From NCBI GenBank assembly GCA_021826925.1, contig JAKAYB010000003.1:1-36822 (forward strand): a stretch of DNA of 36,822 nucleotides. The letters are read 5' to 3'. Below are positions 1 to 7,586 of the stretch, one piece after another (position 1 is the first letter of the stretch; each line of letters starts with the position of its first letter). The notes below the pieces were generated by a model that was not told the origin of the DNA, made no database searches, and worked only from the letters and a program-made list of their open reading frames with translations. The DNA comes from Thermoplasmata archaeon. GTDB lineage: Archaea; Thermoplasmatota; Thermoplasmata; Thermoplasmatales; Thermoplasmataceae. The position numbers were made by a program, and so were the translations under genes.

Positions 1-263
1 GCTTAGTGTATAGTATACTTCTTGGCTTAGTTTACTTTATCTAAGTGATATAATTTAATGTTCTATTCAACCTAGTAACGATTTTATTGCGTAGTCGTAA
101 AGACCATTTTAACAGGTCTCCTGTATTTAAAAAGATATCGCTGAATTATCATAAGGTTTTTGGAACTACAAATTATATTATATTCATAAGACAGGAAATA
201 AGATGGATGTAATTCGCAGATTAATATATCTGCACATGATATAGTTATGGATAGGAATAAACC

Positions 264-689
264 ATGGCCAACGATAAAATTCAAAATCACGAGAGTTTAA
301 TCAGGAAAGAGATGGATAAATTAAAAGAAGAAGACCTATCGGATCACGCTCCACTGATTTCCAAATCCGTTGTGAGGAAGTTAGTAGGATTACTATCGAA
401 ATCAGGAAGTACGGAAATATCTCTTAATGCTGATAATTTTAATTACACTGTTCAGTTTGTTGAATTTGTGAAGCCTCTGCAGGATGGGAATGACGGTGTA
501 TTCGATGATCTACCCTCGGTGGATGACATTGACAATATTTCGTCCTTTCATGTCTTAGTATCGGAGAATAATGAAAAAAATATGACAGATGTTCAGTTCA
601 GAAACAATGTTGTAGAATGTACCCCTGCGAGAATGAGAAAATTTCTCCTAAGGCTTCAGTTAGCAATAGTAAACGCAGAAGAGCGATAA
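264..689 (+). CDS. hypothetical protein (141 aa, charged, helical/soluble)
   Basis: Uninterrupted ORF with ATG start; no family recognised. Confidence 0.55.
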   Translation: MANDKIQNHESLIRKEMDKLKEEDLSDHAPLISKSVVRKLVGLLSKSGSTEISLNADNFNYTVQFVEFVKPLQDGNDGVFDDLPSVDDIDNISSFHVLVSENNEKNMTDVQFRNNVVECTPARMRKFLLRLQLAIVNAEER

Positions 690-884
690 ATAACATCTTT
701 TGCAACCCCACACAAAGTGAAGACAAAGAAATAGCATTCTAAAAATGCATACCTTAGTTGTTTAATCCATAGGGTTCTAAAAAAATCAATTTTTCGATTT
801 TGACAAAAAGTTGACAGAACAGCTTCAAAATTAAAGGGTATAATTAACAAACTGGAATATAAAAATCGAAACTGGGCCCACCGA

Positions 885-1175
885 GATCAATGAACAGCGT
901 ATCGATCGCTTCCCTGCCGATGTTTTTTTTAGCTCGTTTATAACAAGTGTTTGCTCACCTATGATCTTTGTAAGCTCATCGATCCTCTTATCGTACTCGT
1001 TTCCCAAAGGTTCCTCTGCGAGGGCCTTCTTTCCACCCTCGAGGAAACGTTCCCTTCATCTGTAGAACTGTGTCACTAATATCCCATGTCTACGGCACAG
1101 TTCTGCAATGTTTGTTGATGTGAATGATTCTATCACTATCTGGACCTTCTGCTCGACCGTGAATCTCTCAGTCAT
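885..1175 (-). pseudogene. IS3/IS911-type transposase OrfA remnant (HTH_Tnp_1), in-frame stop plus homopolymer frameshift
   Basis: Minus-strand translation from ATG 1173-1175: MTERFTVEQKVQIVIESFTSTNIAELCRRHGILVTQFYR*RERFLEGGKKALAEEPLGNEYDKRIDELTKIIGEQTLVINELKK. TGA at 1056-1058 replaces the expected Trp of the 'FYRWRERF' motif; the frame is lost at the T8 run 923-930. Confidence 0.75.
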
Positions 1176-1338
1176 TTCAAATCACCGTATTCTCTGGAGT
1201 ATGCAGGAGTTTCGAAAAACCCGCTCTGAACTTCGCCTTATATCTAGCTCGTAGTATATTATCTCTCTTATAACTGTACAAATAATAAAGGGAGCATGTC
1301 AGTTACGTTTATGTACATCCAAACCAATATAGATATTG

Positions 1339-1516
1339 ACCACCTCCTTTGTGGTTCGTGAGAGTTAGAGTCGGAGTATGCTCGACAGTCTTCTATTCAC
1401 CCTTGTTTCAGGGTAGTATGTCGAGACGAAGGGCAGCGAATCTAAAGAGCGGCCTCATGGGCCAAGTGAAATTTCTGCTGCCTTCCGACTCTCACGCTAC
1501 ATCGTCATATAGCGTG
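1339..1516 (+). ncRNA. putative IS110-family bridge RNA (structured 5' non-coding region of an IS110-like element)
   Basis: Serial hairpins directly upstream of the IS110 tnp start: ACCAC/GTGGT (1339-1343/1351-1355); CTCGACA/TGTCGAG (1381-1387/1419-1425) enclosing ACCCT/AGGGT (1399-1403/1410-1414); GGCAGC/GCTGCC (1432-1437/1477-1482) enclosing GGCC/GGCC (1451-1454/1460-1463); AGAGTCGG/CCGACTCT (1367-1374/1485-1492); CACGCTA/TAGCGTG (1493-1499/1510-1516). Confidence 0.6.
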
Positions 1517-1593
1517 ATGGAATGCTTAAGACCCAGGAAAGGAAAAATTAACATCCACCTATAGTTATTATGGGATCACCGTTTAAGGAGGTG

Positions 1594-1748
1594 ATGATTC
1601 CACGTATACGGGAATGGATATACATTCAAAAATAATTGTATGCACCACTCTGGATGCAAACGGAAAAATAGTGAGAAAGGACAGTTTTGATAACAGTTTT
1701 GACAGGCTGCAGGAATATATTTTCCAGTTCCATGAGAGAGATATGTTA
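1594..1748 (+). pseudogene. IS110-family (DEDD) transposase, N-terminal fragment only
   Basis: Frame 1596: DSTYTGMDIHSKIIVCTTLDANGKIVRKDSFDNSFDRLQEYIFQFHERDM, typical IS110 N-terminus with the first catalytic Asp (GMDIHSK); similarity stops abruptly near 1745. RBS-like GGAGGTGATG at 1588-1597 lies in a different frame from the homologous stretch. Confidence 0.7.
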
Positions 1749-2030
1749 ACCTCTATGCGCAAAAATCTCTCTTTCCTCTTCATTAAGTGACTCCATAAAT
1801 TCTGCGTATAATAGTGGCCCTTCTGATCTCTCATTTGAGAACATTTTGTCAATTCTTTTTAAGGAATCTTGGATCTGTGATTCTCTTAAGAAAGGCTCAA
1901 ATGCATTATCTACTTCCTTAATCCTATTACCATAATGGTCGAGTACATAAACTATGTCATATGCATCTTTGGTGAATGCGGATATTGTTAGCATGACGCC
2001 ATTATCGGACTTACCTTCAAGTGTTCTCAC
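1746..2030 (-). CDS. hypothetical protein (94 aa), possibly N-terminally truncated
   Basis: Open frame; the same frame continues upstream of the called Met (VKWPIFRYIAKIREFVRTLEGK...) to a stop. Confidence 0.4.
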   Translation of the reverse strand: MRTLEGKSDNGVMLTISAFTKDAYDIVYVLDHYGNRIKEVDNAFEPFLRESQIQDSLKRIDKMFSNERSEGPLLYAEFMESLNEEEREIFAHRG

Positions 2031-2166
2031 AAATTCCCTGATTTTCGCGATGTAGCGAAATATTGGCCATTTAACCTAATCATCTCCATAGTTGACATCA
2101 GAAGGCACCAATGTTTCCTATGTATATCTCACAAAAAAGTGGTTCCGCTGGATCTGTTGCAGGATT

Positions 2167-3717
2167 TTACTGCGTCTTGCTTCCATAAATTTCCTTCAAC
2201 ATGGCTTTGTTTATTTTTCCGCTCCCGGTTTTTGGAAGTTCATCTGTAATAAAGACTCGCTTAGGCCATTTGTATGATGCTAGGGATGTGCTGCTTTCGC
2301 AGAATTTAATTATGTCGTTTGGCGACAGGCCGTCTTTCTTGGGAACAACAATTGCGGTTACCGCTTCTATCCATCTTTCATGCGGGATCCCTATTACCGC
2401 GACCTCTTTCACATCGGGATGTGAAGATATAAAGCCTTCAACTTCCTGTGGATATATGTTTTCTCCGCCTGATATGATCATTTCATCAATCCTTCCAAGA
2501 TAGTACATTAGATTGTCATCATCTACCCTTACTATGTCCTTTGTGTTGAACCATCCGTCATTAAAGCGCTCCAGATTCAATTCTGGTCTGTTTAGGTAGC
2601 CGGGTGTGATTGTGTCACCCTGCAGAAGTAGGACTCCTTCCCTGCTATCTTTCAATTGACCTTTATCACTGAAACTTTCCGGTTTTACTATCCTGAATCT
2701 TCCAACCTGTTTCATGATAGAACCCATGGATCCGAGTTTCCATTTCTGGCCTTCCGCGTACGAAACGATAAATCCCGCGGCCTCAGTCAGACCGTATATT
2801 TCCCTGAGTGGAACTTTGAAAAATTCATTGAAATATGATATTATGGGATCTGGAGTGGGCGATCCTCCAAAGAATATGAATCTGTAGGTGAATTTATCCC
2901 TTTTGAGGTCCCCCATAGATTTGATGTTGTTCACCGTATCCACGACCATGGTTGAGACCAACCCTGACCATGTCGCCTTCTTGTTGATGGACAGATCAAT
3001 CCATTCCCTGGCATTCCACTTCGGCAGAAGTATTATTCTGCCCCCTGAAAAGAGCGCGGGAAAAGTTCCGCATTGAAGGCCGCCGACATGGAATAAAGGA
3101 ACATTGTTCAGAAGAGTGTCTGTTGATTTCAGTTTCCAGGCATCCATAACCATGTGGATCGATGAGGAATTGTTCCTGTGGCTCTGCCTCACCCCTTTAG
3201 GCTTTCCTGTGGTGCCGGATGTGTACATAACCATTGCATCATCGCCATCGAGGGCCCAGTTTTCGCCATCCCCCTTACTCTCATGATCCGATTTGTAAAT
3301 ATGGCCAAAACTGTTTTCAGTGTCTTCCGGCCCCTGCACAACAGTTTTGAGAGATGCGTTACGATTAAGTACCGGAGTCAGCCTCTCCTTTTCTTGCTCA
3401 GAGAGTAAAAGATATTTCAGTCCAGCGTCATCAATCACGAACTGTATATCATCGACAGAAAATCTGTTGTTGATCGGCACAGCAACCGCGCCTGTCTTCC
3501 ACGTTGCATAGAACGATGCAAGATAGTCCACCGACATGGGTAGCAGTATCCCTATTCTGTCATTTCTTTTGACTCCAGCATTCGAAAGGTAGCTTGCAAG
3601 ATTCTCCGCCATCTTCCCAAAATCCTTATATGACACCTGCCTCCCTGATTCCTCTATAGCAATATTTTCAGGATGTTCAAGTACAGATCTATCCAGATAG
3701 GATGCCAAATTAACCAT
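2167..3717 (-). CDS. AMP-forming acyl-CoA synthetase/ligase
   Basis: 516 aa; P-loop MYTSGTTGKPKGV; IYGLTEAAG; GGENIYPQEVE; C-terminal LPKTGSGKINK lysine motif. Confidence 0.95.
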   Translation of the reverse strand: MVNLASYLDRSVLEHPENIAIEESGRQVSYKDFGKMAENLASYLSNAGVKRNDRIGILLPMSVDYLASFYATWKTGAVAVPINNRFSVDDIQFVIDDAGLKYLLLSEQEKERLTPVLNRNASLKTVVQGPEDTENSFGHIYKSDHESKGDGENWALDGDDAMVMYTSGTTGKPKGVRQSHRNNSSSIHMVMDAWKLKSTDTLLNNVPLFHVGGLQCGTFPALFSGGRIILLPKWNAREWIDLSINKKATWSGLVSTMVVDTVNNIKSMGDLKRDKFTYRFIFFGGSPTPDPIISYFNEFFKVPLREIYGLTEAAGFIVSYAEGQKWKLGSMGSIMKQVGRFRIVKPESFSDKGQLKDSREGVLLLQGDTITPGYLNRPELNLERFNDGWFNTKDIVRVDDDNLMYYLGRIDEMIISGGENIYPQEVEGFISSHPDVKEVAVIGIPHERWIEAVTAIVVPKKDGLSPNDIIKFCESSTSLASYKWPKRVFITDELPKTGSGKINKAMLKEIYGSKTQ

Positions 3718-3871
3718 GATTATCTCTACGCTAATATGAGATTACTAGATATTAACGTTTACCATTTACTTCATCTAATTTATAGATATTTTAAAATGAT
3801 AGCTAATATCACATGTTTTTGGACATGAATAAAGTTTTTAAGCCATGATACTGCTATCTTATTGATAGATC

Positions 3872-5347
3872 ATGTTAAACGTTTCGGATGTCCTTGATCG
3901 GTCCTCGGAAAAATGGCCCAGTAAAGATTTTCTATATTTTAACGACAGAACATCTAGCTTTGAGACGTTCAGAGAAAGGGTTCTCGGATGGGTATCGTAT
4001 CTTAGAATGAGTGGTGTAAAGGCCGGAGACGTTGTCGCTGTTTTCTCTAAAAACAGGCCCGAAATGCTTGAACTTTGGATGGCCGTAAATCGTATAGGTG
4101 CAGTGTATTCTCCATATAACTTCAACCTCAAACAGGATGAGATTAAGGCGCTTATCCAAGATTCCAGACCTGTTATTCTTTTCACTGATACTGCCTTAAA
4201 CACTGATCCTGGAACTAGAACAGTGGAATTTGACAGAGTAAATCTTAAAGATACTGACGATTTTGTCTATCAAACTGACCCAAACGATGTTTCGACTCTT
4301 CTTTACACCTCGGGAACTGAATCTGCTCCAAAAGGCGTTATGAACACCCATCTAAACTGGTATTCCTCGTTATTGAGTTCTATACATGATCTGGACTGGC
4401 GTCATGATGATGTGTTTTTGTTGAGCATTCCTGTTTACCATGTGGCTGGCATGTACACATTCTTAGGCTTCATGAATGTTGGGGCCTCCATAGTACTTGA
4501 GGCTGTTCCAAATCCAGCTGAAATAGTTTCCTTGATAAACGATTACGGTGTTACATATCTTATTTTTCCACCCACTGTATTCATAGGGCTTTCTCAGTTT
4601 GTGAAAGAGCCCTTCGCTTCTGTGAAAAAGTGCATCAGCTTTGGTGCTTTCATAAGTGAGACGCAGTTTGATGCAGTCTCCAAGATTTTCCCTGGAGTGC
4701 AGTGGAGAAATTATTACGGCATGACTGAGACCACTCCAATGGGAACAACGCTTCAACCAGGTGATTTTGAAGACAGAAAGGAATCTATAGGGAAGCCTCA
4801 TATCAACATCTCTCTTAAGCTTGTCAAGGATGATGGATCCGAGGCTAGAATAGGAGAAGTTGGGGAGATACTGATGAAAGGACCTACGGTTGCCAAAGGT
4901 TATTTCAATGACAAAGCAAAGACCAAAGCTTCCTTCGATGGCGGATGGATCAGGACCGGAGACCAAGCAGTAATGGACAACGAGGGTTTCCTTTACTTTG
5001 TAGATAGAAAGAAGGACATAATCCGCACAGGCGGAGAGAATGTTTCTTCCATAGAGGTAGAGAGAGAGCTTCTTACACACAGATCCATTGGAGAAGCTGC
5101 GGTAGTAGGTATAAAACACCCTTATTGGATGGAGGCAGTAACCGCATTTGTCACCGCCAGAAAAGATCAGAAGGTGGTACCTGATGAGATCATTGAATAT
5201 CTTAAACCAAGAATCGCAAATTACAAGATACCTAAGAAGATCATAGTTCTCCCCTCTCTTCCGCATAATGCAAGCGGGAAAATACTCAAGAAGGAACTAA
5301 GGGAGCAATACAAGGACTCATACATGAACGATCAGGTGAAAAAGTGA
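3872..5347 (+). CDS. AMP-forming acyl-CoA synthetase
   Basis: 491 aa; LLYTSGTESAPKGV, YYGMTET, GGENVSSIEVE, LPHNASGKILK. Confidence 0.95.
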   Translation: MLNVSDVLDRSSEKWPSKDFLYFNDRTSSFETFRERVLGWVSYLRMSGVKAGDVVAVFSKNRPEMLELWMAVNRIGAVYSPYNFNLKQDEIKALIQDSRPVILFTDTALNTDPGTRTVEFDRVNLKDTDDFVYQTDPNDVSTLLYTSGTESAPKGVMNTHLNWYSSLLSSIHDLDWRHDDVFLLSIPVYHVAGMYTFLGFMNVGASIVLEAVPNPAEIVSLINDYGVTYLIFPPTVFIGLSQFVKEPFASVKKCISFGAFISETQFDAVSKIFPGVQWRNYYGMTETTPMGTTLQPGDFEDRKESIGKPHINISLKLVKDDGSEARIGEVGEILMKGPTVAKGYFNDKAKTKASFDGGWIRTGDQAVMDNEGFLYFVDRKKDIIRTGGENVSSIEVERELLTHRSIGEAAVVGIKHPYWMEAVTAFVTARKDQKVVPDEIIEYLKPRIANYKIPKKIIVLPSLPHNASGKILKKELREQYKDSYMNDQVKK

Positions 5348-5757
5348 CCGCAGAGGATAAAACTACCGAAGGCAGGACAATAACCGAAACCGATCTTGTG
5401 ATGTTCTCATATTTCACGGGAGACTGGACGTATCTTCATACAGACAAGGAAATGGCGGAAAAAAGCATTTTTGGTGAACGGGTGGCCCACGGCTATCTCA
5501 CACTGTCCGTTTCTCTTGGTCTTATGATCCGCTCCGGCGCAATCAATACTGACATATTCATAGCGCTGAAATCTATAGAAAGGGTCCGTTTTCTCAAACC
5601 CGTGAAAATAGGCGATACAATAACAGTATCATACTCAGCAGAAAGGAGAGAATCTAGGCCTGGTTCGGTTGTGGTAACACTTTCTGCGAAGACATTCAAC
5701 CAGAGAAAGGAGTGCGTGATGGAATTCGTCACAGTGCACCTTGAAAAAAAGAGATAA
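5344..5757 (+). CDS. MaoC-like enoyl-CoA hydratase/dehydratase (hot-dog fold)
   Basis: GTG start overlapping the previous stop (GTGA, 5344-5347); MaoC/hydratase-2-type motif YFTGDWTYLHTDKEMAEKSIFGERVAHGYLTLS with the D...H pair. Confidence 0.88.
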   Translation: MTAEDKTTEGRTITETDLVMFSYFTGDWTYLHTDKEMAEKSIFGERVAHGYLTLSVSLGLMIRSGAINTDIFIALKSIERVRFLKPVKIGDTITVSYSAERRESRPGSVVVTLSAKTFNQRKECVMEFVTVHLEKKR

Positions 5758-5773
5758 AACGGAGATATAAGTT

Positions 5774-7027
5774 ATGAAATCGTACAGACAATTGAAAAGT
5801 GAAAAGAGGAGAGTTGCGGTCGTGGGAACAGGACAGACCAAATTTGAGGCGAGGACTCCGGATAAAACCTATTATGAACTTGCCCTGGAAGCCGCCATGA
5901 TGGCCATGAGCGATGCGGGAATTATCCCAGAAAACATAGATTCGGTCGTTTATGGAATTTATAACGACTTATTTGAGAGGCAGATAATGCCGGATACGTA
6001 CGTTCATGATTACCTTGGAATGTACGGGAAACCTGGGATCAGGATCACAACTGGCGGTGCTACTGGGGGCTATGCATTTAGGTCCGGATATTCGGAGGTT
6101 GCTTCCGGTCTTGCGGATGTCACCCTGGTGATAGGTGTTGAGAAGGCTCAGGACTGTTACGACTGGGCTCAGGGAAAAACAACACCAGAAGTCATAAAGT
6201 CCATCGCCTATAGCGCAGATATGACTTGGGAATTCCCTCTCGGGACTTCTGCTGCCTCCTCGTACGCCATTCTCGCATCTGCGCACATGAAGAAATATGG
6301 CACCACCGAGGAACAGGCTGCACTAGTTAGTGTGAAGAACCATGGAAATGCCATCAACAATCCATTTGCTCAAAGTCCAATGAAGATAACTGTTGACGAG
6401 GTAATGCAGTCCAGGATGATTTCCTACCCTTTCAAGATGCTTGACTGTTCCCTTTACACTGAGGGTGCATATGCACTTGTTCTGATGAGTGAGGAAAAAG
6501 CCAGAGAAGCTGGAGTTAAGGATCCGGTCTGGGTTATGGGCATAGGTTCATCCAACGACAAGTCCTTCACCGGATCAAGAACTGTGAATGACAGGTTGGG
6601 AAAATATGGAGACATAGCTGATCTGAGGAATCACTACGAATCCGCGGCACTGGCTTACAGAATGGCAGGCATCCAGAATCCGAGAAAGTCGATTGATGTC
6701 GCTGAACTCCATGACGCATTCAGTTTTACAGAAATTCAGGCTTACGAGGCTATGGGCTTCTGTGAAAGAGGCAAGGGAGGGAAATTTATAGAGGACGCAG
6801 TTCCAATGATAGGTGGTGATCTTCCAGTATCCCCTTCCGGCGGCCTTCTGGGTGCCGGACATGCAGTTGGAGCAACTGGGGTGATGCAGATAGGTGAAGT
6901 TGTAAATCAGCTGAGAAATAAGGCGGGAAAGAGACAGGTGGAGATAAATAGAGGTGCTGGATTGGCGCATTCAATCGGCGGGCCAGGATCGTCATACTGC
7001 TCTGTGTCAGTGCTAGGAGTGGATTGA
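5774..7027 (+). CDS. thiolase-superfamily protein (SCP-x/Ltp2-like), lacking the nucleophilic Cys
   Basis: 417 aa; GTGQTKFE N-terminus, ELHDAFSFTE, GHAVGATGVMQ, GGPGSSYC; nucleophile loop reads TTGGATGG rather than ACxSGG. Confidence 0.9.
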   Translation: MKSYRQLKSEKRRVAVVGTGQTKFEARTPDKTYYELALEAAMMAMSDAGIIPENIDSVVYGIYNDLFERQIMPDTYVHDYLGMYGKPGIRITTGGATGGYAFRSGYSEVASGLADVTLVIGVEKAQDCYDWAQGKTTPEVIKSIAYSADMTWEFPLGTSAASSYAILASAHMKKYGTTEEQAALVSVKNHGNAINNPFAQSPMKITVDEVMQSRMISYPFKMLDCSLYTEGAYALVLMSEEKAREAGVKDPVWVMGIGSSNDKSFTGSRTVNDRLGKYGDIADLRNHYESAALAYRMAGIQNPRKSIDVAELHDAFSFTEIQAYEAMGFCERGKGGKFIEDAVPMIGGDLPVSPSGGLLGAGHAVGATGVMQIGEVVNQLRNKAGKRQVEINRGAGLAHSIGGPGSSYCSVSVLGVD

Positions 7028-7028
7028 A

Positions 7029-7586
7029 TTGAAAACATCGACCGAAAAGGCCAGGGAGACTGCAAGAAAGGAACTTAAGTCCGAACCTTTGGAAAGCGTG
7101 ATAGACCGGATTATTTTTGAAAAACTTAACCAGAATTCGTCTGTTCTGGAACACGAGAAGTATTTTGAGATTCCTGATAAGATGGTCATGTTCTATAAAT
7201 ACAGCTACGGGAAGCAGTCAAGGTTCTTCTCTGAACTCATGAATCGCGCTGAACTTTACGGTTCCAGGTGCACTAAATGCGGAATCGTTCATTTCCCACC
7301 AAGATCGAGATGCTCTGAATGTTACGGGGAAACTGAATGGAAAAAAGTGAGTACCGAGGGAATTGTGCTGTCCAGTACAACCTCCTGGTATGCGACCTCT
7401 GAGTTCTTTGATAAGGTTCCCTACGCAGTTGGATACGTCAAGCCTATAGATGCGGATACCGGTATACTTCAGAGAATAGACCTCAAAGGGAGAGAAAGGA
7501 TTGAACCCGGCACAAAAGTTATCGCAAGGTTTAAGGAAAAGAGGAAAGGAGTTGTTTCTGATTTCTGGTATGAAATAATGGAGTGA
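7029..7586 (+). CDS. DUF35 OB-fold / rubredoxin-like Zn-ribbon acyl-CoA-associated protein
   Basis: TTG start; CTKCGIVHFPPRSRCSEC Zn ribbon followed by an OB-like domain; adjacent to the thiolase gene. Confidence 0.88.
   Translation: MKTSTEKARETARKELKSEPLESVIDRIIFEKLNQNSSVLEHEKYFEIPDKMVMFYKYSYGKQSRFFSELMNRAELYGSRCTKCGIVHFPPRSRCSECYGETEWKKVSTEGIVLSSTTSWYATSEFFDKVPYAVGYVKPIDADTGILQRIDLKGRERIEPGTKVIARFKEKRKGVVSDFWYEIME

Noticed and set aside
872-882. GGGCCCACCG identical to the 3' end of tRNA-Arg at 9964-9973 (possible tRNA-targeted integration scar)
   Set aside because: Only ~10 nt, GC-rich, and the 872 copy is explained by the frame-shifted IS3 OrfA coding (…IDLGGP); no longer att-like match.
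1200-1340. Attempt to match the putative donor-loop guides to the IS110 left end
   Set aside because: Only a gapped TAAAG(GG)AGC similarity at ~1286-1295; too weak to claim donor complementarity, and the left boundary is undefined.
1349-1564. 71-aa plus ORF over the structured region
   Set aside because: Covers the palindromic segment; hairpin pairing explains the sequence better than coding, and the peptide resembles nothing.
4463-5266. 267-aa minus-strand ORF antisense to an acyl-CoA synthetase
   Set aside because: Shadow ORF: the plus strand encodes all hallmark ANL motifs; the antisense peptide is Cys/Tyr/Leu-rich with no recognisable domain.
6575-7154. Antisense ORFs (131 and 122 aa) opposite the thiolase/DUF35 genes
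   Set aside because: Opposite clearly coding genes; low-quality composition.
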